DNA of 61,051 nt, from the NCBI GenBank assembly GCA_015852425.1, contig JAAAIG010000066.1, positions 17,813-78,863 of the forward strand. The letters run 5' to 3'. Positions 1 to 12,543 of the stretch are shown piece by piece. The translations under genes were made by a program, and so were the position numbers. This DNA is from Gryganskiella cystojenkinii (lineage: Eukaryota; Mortierellomycota; Mortierellomycetes; Mortierellales; Mortierellaceae). The first letter of the stretch is position 1. Each line of letters starts with the position of its first letter. Under the pieces are notes generated by a model. It did no database searches. It had not been told where the DNA came from and saw nothing but the letters and a program-made list of their open reading frames with translations.

Positions 1-2
1 TT

Positions 3-1376
3 TCAATACTCGAAGATACGGTAGAGCTGAGTCAATCCAGTAGCGGCGACGAACAGGTTGACGGTGAATAAGGAGTAGTTCTTGGGGATGATGACAAGAG
101 AGTATCTGGACCAGATCAAACCGGTGGCAGCCAAGGCTACATAAAAGAAGAGAGAGCGAGGAGCGAAGGGTTAGGTTATCATAAAGGTGTTCGTGCACAC
201 TTTCAGAGACGTAGAGGGTATTGGCGTTGAAGAACTGAATGTAAAACGATCAAGAAAGTCTCATCAAACATACCAACATTCTGGGAGAGTGACAAGTTCT
301 CGGCAGGGCGGGACAAATCACCAACACCGGCACCAACCAAGGCCTATCAAGAAAATATCAATCAAAAGTTGAGAAGGGTTTGAAGGTGCTCATTAGTGAC
401 CAGTGGCGAGAACGAATGATGAGAAGGGAAAGAAAAGCTGCGATCGCCCCACGAAAAAACAGAGCAAGAAGCGTTGACCCGGCTACGCCGAGAACCGTTG
501 CTTGCTTCACAAGGATCCACGGCATAAGGGCGGTTGTTGACCGATAGAAGAACAGGCGACCGTGTACCCCTGCATCACCATCAATGCAGTAAATAATAAT
601 AATTCTGAGCGTCCTGATGTCCTGATGTCCTGATGTCCTGATGTCCTGATCTTCCCGTCTGCAGTGTGGTCCGTGTTTCGTGGACAAAGCATTGAAACGC
701 CTCGATTGTGCGTAGTTGTTTGTGTGTGAGATAGAAAGAAGGAAAGAGAGAAAGCGAAAAAGAAAGAAATGGAAGATTGACTCTCGTCCTGCATAGTCGG
801 ATTCCGCAACCGTATAAGCGGGCTCAACAGACTCCCTCGTTATCTTTCAATTTTTCCTTGATCAAGCAAAGATCTTGGATCCTCATGCGCCTCGCCTCTT
901 ATCCAAAAGGGACACTGATCCCTGAGTCGCCCTGTGTCAATTCTATTGCCTTCAACGGATGATCCAATGGCACCAAGAAAACATACCCACTTGGCAGCAG
1001 GAGCCCAAAAGTGGATGGTCTTTGGACCTAATGAAGGAGGACGAGAAAGGGACAGAGCGTTAGATACAGCGTCTGGTCAAAACGTTGTTTGCGAGAGTGA
1101 GAACTACGTCCTTAATAGAGAGTTTCTATCACGATAGACATAGTTCCGGGTTCTCGAGATGCCAACGCGCTCATGGGTCCGAAAAAGGATGATTGCATGC
1201 GTATTTCTTTGATGGTGACTGAGGATGGAGGGAGAAAATATTTCCGCTCCGAGATATGGAAAAGAACGAAACTAATGGGGTACTGAGTCGGAAGAGAGGT
1301 ATATTTTTTTACCCGCAGGGTGGTTAAGGAACTTTTGGAAGGCAGACTGTGCGACGACGGGGGCTGCTGAGGACAT
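3..1376 (-). CDS. MPC2: Mitochondrial pyruvate carrier subunit, MPC2-like
   Basis: Subunit of the inner-mitochondrial-membrane carrier that imports pyruvate. Four exons on the minus strand: 1376-1313, 1027-987 (only 41 nt), 343-274 and 136-3. They join in phase to 309 nt, 102 residues plus a TGA. Exon 1 ends with NHPAG, exon 2 gives PKTIHFWAPAAKW, exon 3 holds the GDLSRPAENLSLSQN block, and exon 4 holds ATGLIWSRYSLVIIPKN followed by a final hydrophobic segment. These are hallmark MPC motifs, and the IWSRYS/IIPKN form points to MPC2 over MPC1. Yeast family members are near 130 residues, so this one is short, mainly at its N-terminus. The start is the only ATG that opens exon 1 in frame. It shares a divergent upstream region with the SERF-family gene. 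Confidence 0.9.
611..650. repeat. 8-bp minisatellite, 5 perfect copies of GTCCTGAT
   Basis: Five perfect head-to-tail copies of an 8-mer fill these 40 bases. They lie inside the 643-nt second intron of the MPC2 gene (986-344), so the coding sequence is not affected. Confidence 0.95.
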
Positions 1377-1723
1377 GATGGGCAAGGAAGTGAAGAGTGT
1401 GGAAAGATTGAATGCAAAATGAAACGAAATGGGCTGAGAAAACGTCCTACTTTATCCCTCCCCTCCACACACGAAACGATTGACAGATAAAGAGCCGCCG
1501 GGTAGAGGAAGCCACCCAACAAAAGGGAAGGCGAATTTTTTTCCCCTCGAGCGCCGGCAGGATTTTGGGTGACTGCTATCATGTAGCAATAGCGATAAAG
1601 TGTAGTTTTTCTTGGATGGTAATATGCATCAGTTTTTTGTGATCTTCTCCTTTTTTCTTCTTTTTCATTCATTTCATTCCCCTCCACTTCAACCTCGCCC
1701 ATCCTCATCAACAGCGACCAACC
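1377..1723. promoter_or_regulatory. Divergent promoter region, MPC2 / SERF
   Basis: 347 bases separate the two start codons, which face away from each other. The side next to the plus-strand gene (about 1640-1720) is rich in C and T, as in front of other genes here. I see no clear TATA box. A 235-codon minus ORF crosses the region but shows no protein-like pattern. That the region is a shared promoter is inferred from layout only. Confidence 0.5.
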
Positions 1724-2286
1724 ATGACCCGTGGAAACCAGAGAGACAAGGACCGTGAGAAGGCTCAAAAGAAGCTCGCGCAGCAGAACAAGGGCAAGAA
1801 GACTGACGGTGTCTCCCATACCAAGCGCGCTGAATCGTATGTCTTCCTTCTTCCTTTCCTTTCTTTCCTCGTTTCAGGTTTTTTTATGGACTTTTGGACA
1901 CAAAAAAAAAAATTTCCTTTTGGCCGCAGCAACCCACCTTCAACCAAACCACAGACTCGGACAAATGGATGCGAAAAGCGAAAATGGCTCTAGGATGGAC
2001 CCTTTTTGTTGTATTTCTTCAAAAACCAAAGCTAGTCTCCACTGTCGTTCTTCGGTGGATTTCAGGAAACTCTTTTTTTTTCTTCCTGTGCGCGTGTTTT
2101 TGCGTTGTGGATTTCACACAGAACAACAGCACCCCATGATGATTGTTGACCCTCCTTTGCTTCTCCTTTACCCTCCCAAATTTCCACCAAAAAAATCTTA
2201 GTGATGCTGAGATCATGAGAGCCAAGCAGGCCGCCAAGGCTGCCGCGGCTGCTGCCGCTGCCCCTGGAGGAGGCTCCTCAAAATAA
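1724..2286 (+). CDS. SERF / 4F5 family small basic protein
   Basis: Two exons, 1724-1836 and 2202-2286, joined within a Ser codon (TC|T), give 65 residues. The first residues MTRGNQRDKDREKAQKK match the 4F5/SERF family signature (human SERF1 and SERF2, yeast YDL085C-A): a short, very basic, helical N-terminal half. Family members bind RNA and nucleolar components and can speed amyloid aggregation; their cellular role is poorly defined. The second exon gives SDAEIMRAKQ, then eight Ala in a row, then PGGGSSK and a stop. The 365-nt intron starts GTATGT and ends TCTTAG after a T-rich tract. The ATG is preceded by AACC, a good context. The gene converges on the CSC1-like channel gene. Confidence 0.9.
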
Positions 2287-2617
2287 GGCCGTCGACAATT
2301 CCTGCAGGGAGAATATATTTACAGCCATGGCGAAGAAGGAAGAAAAGTAATAGCAAGGAAAAATCAAGACCAATTTACCAAAAAGTCTAAAGCATAGTCG
2401 ACAAGTTACACAGATGGCTGGGTCGCATGAAGGGAGCAGGAAAAGGCAACGCGGACCAAATTTTTGAACAGTAATAAACACACCCCAAATACCAATAATC
2501 GGAAAAACGACTTTCCTTGACGAAGGCGGAGGGTTTGTGTCATTACTTTTTTTTAATGCACTTTGCCAATTTTTGATTTAATCAGTTCTTTTTCAGTGGC
2601 TCTTCTCATTTTTCAAA
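2287..2617. other. Tail-to-tail intergenic region
   Basis: 331 bases between the stop codons of the SERF gene (+) and the CSC1-like gene (-). It is AT-rich and has AATAAA-like stretches near 2470 that could serve 3'-end formation. No ORF with protein-like content was seen. Confidence 0.5.
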
Positions 2618-5600
2618 TCATCGTCGTAGGGTCGAAGGCGCAGAAGCTGGTGGCGCTGTTCCTGTGGCTCCAGAGGACGAGGCTGAACGTGGCGGCAACA
2701 ACGAAGAGGGATTCATCCTCAACAGACTCGCCCTTGACCCTCTAACTGGTAAGGACCGTGGTGGTGTCTGACTCGCTCCTACTCCTCCTCCTCCTGGACT
2801 GCTAGGGCCCAGACTACTGACACTCATCCCACGTAGACGCATATTCGAGGTTGAACTCGCGTTCGACATCCGTCTCTCCGGGTGATGATAATAAACATCC
2901 GCAATACCCTCGACTGCAGGGTTTCGTGGCGAACCGACGTTGTCACTCTCCTCAGAGGGGGAGCCCGGTGGACTTGGACCGCCGGTGACATCACTGGAAC
3001 TGTCGCTGTTGTCATTATCGTCATCGTGAACATACTCAATCGTATCTCCTTCGGCAACATCTGCTCCTCGAGAGAAACCAGAGGAGGACGAAACCGGTCG
3101 TGCATCGCGGGTCAAGATTTGAGCAGTAGCACTACCTGTGAAAGTCTCCGGCAGTGGACTCGACGACAGAATTTCCTCGTCTTGCCCTCCACCAGCCATA
3201 TTATCGCCTTGATCAAACGTCTGGGGCTGACCGGAAACTGTATCGCCACTGACAACGCGCACAGTGTTCGATAGTCGATGACCAATTGCATGTCCTCTTC
3301 CCTCAATCCTTGATTCCTCATCCAAAGCGGTCGAAATGCGTTTACTCCTGGAAGGTCGATCGGTGCCGTCTCGTTGTAAGGGTAACCAAAGCGTCGGAAG
3401 AGGTCCTGCTAAGGCTGGGTGACAATAATGTCGCATCCCCGAGTTCAAGACACCGTTGTAAAGAGTCATGGGCGGTTGTCGGTAATCTGTGAATCGATCC
3501 GGCTCGGCCTCGTAATCGTCATCATCGACCACACTCTTGGGTAACTTGTGTCGAACTACTGCGACAATGTTGTGGGTCGCCTGAGCAATGCCGCCTTCAC
3601 TTTCTCCGCTGGACGCAAGATAGGTCGATCGTCTCTTCTTATTTTTCTTCGGGTCGTCATCAACGTCCACAGCGACATGACTCAATCCATTTCCTGTCGT
3701 GATCGTGCTCAAGACGCCAGATCCTAGTGCGACTAGCGAGTTGTTGACCAGGGTTCCTGTAGACTCGTCGTAGTGCTCGTCGGCCAATCCTTCCTGATGC
3801 TCTTCCATCTCTTCCTCGAACGTTGGTCGGAGCAACTCCAGGGGAATGTATCTGGCCGTGAGCTTGTACATGTCTGTGGTCCAATACCAGAACCAGATTG
3901 TTCCTGCTGGCAAGGGTGCCATCAGGACACCAAAGAAGAAGGCCTGTTTCAACATGAAGAATCCCAGCATGGTCAACTGGAAAACCAACAGACCCAACGT
4001 GACTCGGTTATAAACCATGGGCCAGATCTGACCACCGGATTCGTTCGGGTGAAAATACACGTACAAGAGCTGATACTTGAAGACCAGGTACCCGATTGCA
4101 AAGTAGATCACGCCAAAGATCATGATCACAGGCTTGATACAAGAGTAGATCAGGATAATCACAAACGCCAATGTCGCGTTCGAATAGACGACACCATAGG
4201 GTAACTGGGGCGGAGCCCGAGCTTCAGCATAATCGCGGGGGGTCTTGGAGAAGAACCCCTGGAAAACGTGTTGAAAGACATCCGCAATCTGCAACATTTG
4301 CAAGGGGAAGAGACCGATACCGCGCAGGATGGTATAGTTGACAAAGAAGGGTGCGACTCTTGGAAGTGAAGCGGCTAGGAGAAGGGTGAGTTCGCCCACG
4401 TTATGATAGACTTTGTTCACGGCTTGTGCCCAAGTTCCGACGATGGTAAAGACAAGGACGACGTTGAAGAGGATAAACGTGAAATACTTGTTGTACAGCG
4501 ATTGAGCAATCTCGGAATGGGACTGAATTCCTTGTCTTCGGCAGAGTGACAACAGGATTCGGGGGACAACAGCCAAAAAGATGACCACTCCGACTGTAGG
4601 CAAAAATCCTTGGATCAAGGACTTCAACAACGGATGAGCCCCCGCGAGTTTCGAGATGCCGGGAAAGATCTTGTCCAGGGACGCCAAGCTGAGGAAGGAA
4701 GAAAACACACCGACGGGACCGGCCCAGAAAAAGATTAAGAAAAAGACAATCACGTTGATGACAATAGTTCGGACGCCAAGTTCACTTGGAGGAAGATTCA
4801 GGTTGTCCCAGTAGACGTCTCTAGGTTCCGGTGCCAAGGTTGTCTCGCAAGAGAGAGTTTCCTGAGTGTTGACAGTTTGAGCCAGAATTTGCTATTTTAT
4901 CCAAAGATAAACAAAGCATTAAACGTGTGCGCACAATAAACACATGCAATTATTTTCCTCCAAGTACAACGAACAAAAAAAAAAAAAAACTTACGGCAGC
5001 ATGCATTTCCTCGAAAGTGACAAAGCCGATGCTAGTAGTCGCAAAGATGCGTGAAAGCCTCAACTTTTGCACAGCCTTGTCCAACGTCGCAAAGACTTCT
5101 CGACAGTAATCAATCTTGTCCACCTTTTCCCCAAACACACCCAGGAACCCCAATCGAATCGTGGGTCGTTTCTTTGACTTGCCGTTTACACGAATATGGC
5201 GCCATCGCTCCTCGGTTACGGGTCCGTCTCCTCTTGCAGTCCGATCACGCTCCTCGTCCAATTGTCCGTGTTCTTGCTCTGTCCGGTCATTCTCGGCTTG
5301 GATTCGTTCGGGATCATAATCGATGGATCCAGAAGGGTTGCCGTAGTACTGTGTATAGACCGTTTCCAGCGCTCTCAGAGCATGTGCACGTTGCTCTATC
5401 AACCGTTTCAGAGTCGTGACATGACGACAGACATGGGCACTCTCGACTGTGCCGACATCGAGGGATTCATAAAACGTCGCCAGGGCTCGATCGCTCTGCA
5501 GATGCAAAGGTAAACCGACGACCATGATGGTCCTGTTCGTGATCGACTTGTGTCTCTTCAAGAGATAACGCCTTCGAACCGCGATATACCCTTCATACGT

Positions 5601-6352
5601 GTGCCAGATCGCGTATAGGGTGAGAAGAGAAAACACCCAGGTGAAGGTGAAATGCGTGAAAAGGTACAAGAGTGAGGTACCAGGTCTGGGATCCTTTCCT
5701 GGTAGAGACGGGTCCCCGCCTGTTCGTGGGTTCTTTTTTGAGGAGTCGTCATCGGTCGAGTAACTTGTGATGGGCAAGATGATGAGGATTCCTGGGATCA
5801 GGCAGGCCGTAAATAGTTTCATCGCCATCCTAAAGAACCTAAGCATCTACGAATGGAAGGACAATAGAACGAGTGAAGATCTCCTGTCAGATCGGAGGTG
5901 TGCTCAGAGAACACAGCAATAATCCACGATGAAAGGCCTATCTGCCAAGTTTTACCATGACAGCATCGAGCCCCACGCAGTCTAAAACTTCAGTCTCCGG
6001 TATCCTGAGCAGTTGCGGGATCCATCCAAAGAACGTCGAGGACAAGATAGGAGGCGTATGTCTAGAGACAGGCGAAAGAAAGTAAAACAAAGAACGAAAA
6101 CACGTGTGACAAATTGCCAGGTTTAGTGCCTCATTAGTCTATCATCAAGCTTGTGTTTGGGACAAAGTTGCTTTGATCTTGTTGCGTGTGCCCCCATGTT
6201 GACCATTTTATACCTTCTCAAGTTTGTCCTTGGAGCGAACATGACGGTCCATCGCGTTCGCAGGAAACAAAACGTCAGAAACGACCCGAGACCAAGAGTG
6301 ATTGAGATGGCGAGTTGAGTCTTTAGTCCTGACGTGTTGTCGACTTGTGGGC
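2618..6352 (-). CDS. CSC1/OSCA-type calcium-permeable channel (DUF221), first exon unresolved
   Basis: Mechanosensitive or osmosensitive cation channel of the CSC1/OSCA/TMEM63 superfamily. Exons on the minus strand: 6352-6214, 6061-5956, 5846-4995 and 4891-2618, all in phase with GT-AG introns. The first visible exon carries the N-terminal helix and the basic block LRTRWTVMFAPRTNLRR. The second carries WIPQ and ETEVLDCVGLDAV. The third carries a second helix, then the cytosolic RNA-recognition-like domain (TIMVVGLPLHLQSDRALATF). The fourth carries the 7TM block with YTILRGIGLFPLQMLQ and FAIGYLVFKYQLLYVY. The tail after about ARYIPLELLRPTFEEE is some 400 residues of low-complexity Ser, Pro, Gly and Asp. 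The frame above 6352 meets a stop and a good TAG acceptor with a branch-like CTGAT, so a short first exon with the start lies further up. I could not fix it. One phase-compatible option, ATG near 6680, has a weak donor. Confidence 0.88.
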
Positions 6353-6680
6353 CTATTTTTACAGGAAGAAGAGAAGAATAGAATCAGTGAAGAAGCAGCT
6401 GGTCATGGAGTGTTTTGCGTTCGTGCTTTGATTATCGGGAAAAAAAGTAAAGAATCGCGTGCAAACAAGGGTGAAGTGGCTGGGGGAGAGGAAGGAAATG
6501 AATTGAATTTTTCGAGAGCCCTTCCTTTGTCTTGGGCCTTGACTTCATTTCTTTCTCCATGTAACCCCCCTCTTCTACGCAGAGAAACAAGGATGCATAA
6601 AAAAAGGTAGACAGTAGGCGGAGAAAGGAGCGGGACAAATGCCTCCCGTAGTCTTCAACTTCGCTGGCCGATGGATGCCA

Positions 6681-7014
6681 TCATTTGATCAAGATAAAGT
6701 TCTGCCCTATGCGACACAAGACGTCGATGAGGCTGTGTGTTTCCGATTTATTAATTTTTGTCGTTTTCACATACCGGCAACAGCGGCGTTGTAAGGTGCG
6801 GAACCATGCTTGGCTGCCTCCTGAACAGCATCGAAGAATGCTTGCGATGGACTACGAGAAAAAGTGGCATAGGAGAAGGCGACAAATAAAATAAAAATGG
6901 TTCGTCAATGGACGGGAGGAGATTCCAGTGTAGCAAGTTAACAGTTGCAGAAGCCCTTTTCGCTGGTGGTCCGTACCCTGGCCCTCGAAAGGGGGCCTGC
7001 AAGGCATTGTCCAT
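6681..7014 (-). CDS. Three-exon microprotein, 46 residues, unrecognised
   Basis: Not found as one ORF; built from splice sites. Exons on the minus strand: 7014-6977 (donor GTACGG), 6851-6775 (acceptor CTCGTAG, donor GTATGT) and 6706-6681 (acceptor GCATAG, stop TGA). Phases 2 and 1 match at the joins: 38+77+26 = 141 nt, 46 residues plus stop. The product starts MDNALQAPFRGPGPSQAFF, continues DAVQEAAKHGSAPYN and ends GQNFILIK. It has no signal peptide or membrane segment and looks soluble, with a central amphipathic helix. The DNA upstream of the ATG (7100-7150) is purine-rich on the plus strand, so pyrimidine-rich on the sense strand, like leaders of other genes here. I do not recognise the family. 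It lies upstream of the CSC1-like gene on the same strand and could be part of its 5' transcript, though the stop makes that less likely. Confidence 0.5.
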
Positions 7015-8154
7015 TGTGAGAGAAGAGAATGTCGTGTCCTGTCAGTAGGTCAATTGTTGGAAAGGATGTGGTCAATGTGTTTCCGCGGGAGTGCTTAAGA
7101 AATGAAGAAGAGAGAATGGAAGAGGAATGGGGAGAGGGGATGGGAAGGTGGTCTGTTGGAAGACAGAGAAACAAAACAGCTGAAAATAATGTATTTTTGA
7201 TAAAGACAGAAAAAAAGAAGCCTAAATCAACACGAGCCTCTTTGGTGTAAGGGTTTGTGAAGAGCAGTTGTTGTAGTTGAAGGACTGTGAGCCTGCCTGG
7301 CAAGGTTGAATACAGGAACTGGCAAGATCGAGAGACACGATCGAGGCAATGGCAGACAACTGTCAGTCGAGGTAAGAAACAAGAAAAATGTCAAGGACTC
7401 GCGAGACCCTGATTGCCCCTGTTCCTTTGCTTTTCATTCTGATTTGATCTGAAAGGAATCTTTTCCCCTCGCTGACGCTATTCGAGCTGAACTGGATCCA
7501 ATCATCCCCGGTTCATACCCTAGAAATTCTAGTTCGCACCAAACATGACAAAATAAAAGAACTACCCCTGGTCTTCATGCTTGCCGTTACACTTTTTCTT
7601 GTCTTTAGCGCATAAGATTCATTTTGAGTTTGTTGGGAGACGATCTGTGGCGATACATTCACACCTCCTCTAATGCATCTTAAAGGTCATGATTGTTCTT
7701 TCTTTACCCGAAGGACGAAGGATCCACAGCTAAAATGGATTGCAGGAGCATGTTCCTCTGATCCTTCATTGAGTTTTGGACTTTCATTATTGTCGAAAAG
7801 AATGTTGGTTCAACCATTGTCCCAAGAACACTGTCCTCTGCTTTCATCAACAATATTGAGGAACACGTCGACTCAAATGCGGCAACCCAACGCGGGTTCT
7901 TTTTCTTTCATCCTCCTTTTCTTTCCTTCTTTTTCCGTAGCGCCTTGAGGTCCTTATCCACTCCTTTCGTAAATTGCCTTCGCTTTTTTTAAATAACACG
8001 CGCGCGAAACCCCAATGTAAAATTGGTGGCAAAAATCGCCGTATTTTTTTTGAGTGGTGCCTCAATTTCTAATTTCTTTGTGCTAGGGACGTGTTTTCTC
8101 CCTCACTTCACCTCTCCCACCATCACTAAAAGGGTTCTCTCTCTTTTTTTTTGA
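7015..8154. other. Intergenic region upstream of ATG10
   Basis: About 1.1 kb between the divergent microprotein gene and ATG10. The left part is purine-rich on the plus strand (microprotein leader). The right part, 7900-8150, is rich in CTTT. No protein-like ORF or RNA gene was seen. Confidence 0.45.
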
Positions 8155-9139
8155 ATGTCACCCATGCCAGCACTTTCTGCAAGGCTCTCTCGCTCAGATT
8201 TCGAGACGGCCATCAAAGCGTTTCTCACCCAGACAAAACAACATGCCCCATGGAGTTATATTCAACACCCTGTATGCAATCCATGTAGAGATTATACATT
8301 GACGCGACGCATGAATAGAGGAATGAAGCTTCTGAACTCTTTTTCTTTTCTATTTCTCAATGGTATTATAGTCTCCATTAGGACAGCCAGCTCAAGGATA
8401 CTTGTCTTTGAATCAAATAGCGCCTGATCAGAGCCAACGATTTCATAATCATCAACAACTACAACAACGACAGAAATCTTTCGACACCGATCAAGCCATC
8501 CTGGACGAGTTATCTGAGGAGAACGGGCACATTCTTGGCGAGGAAGACGAGGTGGACGATCTTGTTGTCTCTGGAGCGGGCTCGGATCCGGTGATCGCTC
8601 AAGGGACGGCCACAACAGATGCATTCCTCTCTGTTTCCTATCACATCGTCTTCTCACCCAGTTACCAGGTCCCTGTCCTGTACTTTAATGCCTTCCGTCC
8701 AGGTACAGTACGCGCGCATGATGAGGACCCTTTAAATCCCAGATTTCTCATGCTGTCTTCTCGCTGCTTGCCGTATTAATAACCGGACTTTGTTTCTCAT
8801 CGTTTTCCCCTGTCGTTTTTAGATGGAACTGCCATCGGCTTGGAAGAGATATACGAGTCGTTGGTTCCAGAAGAATGGCGATCAAGTGTGCGGGATGCAG
8901 GATTGAGCGGAGGAATCTCTCAACAGGACCATCCACTTTTGAACGTACCATATTTTTACATGCACCCATGCGAGACCGTCTCCCTGATGGAAACGATCCT
9001 CAAGAATCAGGAGCAGGAGCAGGAACCGAATTCGCATTCATCGTACCTGAACTCATATATTTCAACCTGGCTTAGTTTTACAGGACAAGCCATTGGAATC
9101 TCTGTCCCCTCTGCCTCACTTGTGACTCAGGACTGGTAA
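8155..9139 (+). CDS. ATG10: Autophagy E2-like conjugating enzyme Atg10
   Basis: E2-like enzyme that joins the ubiquitin-like protein Atg12 to Atg5, needed for autophagosome growth. Three exons: 8155-8271, 8372-8702 and 8823-9139, in phase, 254 residues. Exon 2 carries the Atg10 core SVSYHIVFSPSYQVPVLYF. Exon 3 starts with the DGT turn after an Asp codon split by the intron, then GGISQQDHPLL and PYFYMHPCET. The Cys of the HPC motif (about residue 199) is the expected thioester site, followed by the YLxxWLSFTGQAIG segment. Between about residues 40 and 100 there is an insert rich in Gln and acidic residues. A second in-frame ATG lies three codons down. The gene converges on the alanine aminotransferase gene, with about 200 bases between stops. 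Confidence 0.92.
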
Positions 9140-9343
9140 ATAAGTTAAAGAGAAAAAGAAAGCAAAGAATGGACTTCTCTCTTTTCCTTTTGCACTTCCC
9201 ATCCCATGTAAAATTATAAAAAATTGTACCTTAATTATTGGAGAGAAAATAAACGTTCTAAATTATGCGTTGCTTATTCATTTTTTTTTTTTTACTCCTC
9301 TTCAACTATGCGTTTGAAATTTAAAAAAAAGTATCCCTTTCAT

Positions 9344-11291
<1,948 letters not shown>

Positions 11292-12543
11292 TGTTATGAA
11301 TCAAGAGAACTTGCAGTGCAGTCAAAAGGAGGTAAGGAAAGAGAGACGATGAGTGTGGTCGAATTGAACCGTGAGAGAGCAGTGAGTCGTTTGCTGCGTA
11401 TTGCTTGTGCGAAATTGTAAAGATAGGAAACAAAAGAAAGACGAAAAGAGAACAAGCTGTGGAAAGAAGTTTCCTTTTTATATTTCTCCAGAAACCGAAA
11501 CAACCTTTCCACGGACAATAATCTTTGGGGGGAAACGGAAAAGTGAAGGGGCCAAGTGACCCCGAACTTTATTCGAATAAACGGAGCGAATTATCATCGT
11601 TCTGTTTCTCGATGACTTCATCGGGATCATGGAACGGACCCCACTTTCTTTTTGGAGTTTTTTCCTCACCCATCGTCCTCCTCGACATAGCAGTTGGTTT
11701 CAAGGAAGACGAATGCAAGCAGAAACATTTTTTGCTCCCATGCAGATTCCATGGAGGATGAGGGAGGGTGGAAAGGCCATTGGAGTCACATTCACTCACA
11801 AAAAGGGACTTCCGTTCTGTACGCCTCAACCCGTACCATTACAAAACCTTTTTTTTGTCATTGGAACTACCCCACAAGGTCCCGGATCAATTTTGCCCAG
11901 CTTCATGGACGAGCTCAAAGCCTTTAACCAACTGGATCTTCTGTGACCTCCAGAGCAAGGTGCGATGAGCATCGAAAAAAACCAATTCCTCGAAGGGATA
12001 AAGCTACTTTCCTTTCACTTTGTTGTTTCCATTGTTTGCCCTTGGTGATTTCCCGCAGTTGGCCGATGGTGTCTGTTCCTGGATCGACCAAAAAGTGGAA
12101 TTCAAAGTGGTGCACAGACATTTCAAGGGACAAGTCGGGCCATTTTTTTTGTTGATTAAAGCCGGTGAAGGACCGCACGGAACTCCCAAGAGACAAGCAT
12201 ATGCTCCTGGCGGAAGCGAGTGAACACTTTATGATCAAGCCCTCACAAGACAGCAAAGCAAAGAAGTAGGAGGTAAAAATCATAAAAAATGCCGCTAATT
12301 TGATGTCATTGCTTTAGCCTTAGCGCCAAATACTAGTGCATTTCTACGCCTTTTGAAGATGTGTTTTTTTTCACGGGCAGTACAAAAGAATGGATGATCC
12401 TGCAAAAGATAATCGCGCAGTGATGTCACTCTCGCAGTTCCTGGATCAAAAATTAAGGATAACCTCGGACGAGAACCCGGAGAACCCCTAGATCGACGCT
12501 TGCTGGTAAATTACTTCGTTTATTAGGTTCATACTCGTCCCAT
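11292..12543. other. Intergenic region, ALT1 promoter and MDE1 3' side
   Basis: 1.25 kb between two minus-strand genes. It has short overlapping ORFs of 70-120 codons on both strands (for example 11629-11946 + and 11924-12283 -). None shows a motif, splice structure or family pattern I trust. I see no RNA gene. Confidence 0.4.

Noticed and set aside
1112..1819. Minus-strand ORF of 235 codons across MPC2 exon 1 and the shared promoter
   Set aside because: It overlaps the real MPC2 first exon in another frame, has low-complexity Ser/Pro stretches, and no motif.
6641..6775. Plus-strand frame starting ATGCCTCCCGTAGTC near 6639
   Set aside because: Short, no splice partner and it lies opposite the better supported microprotein exons.
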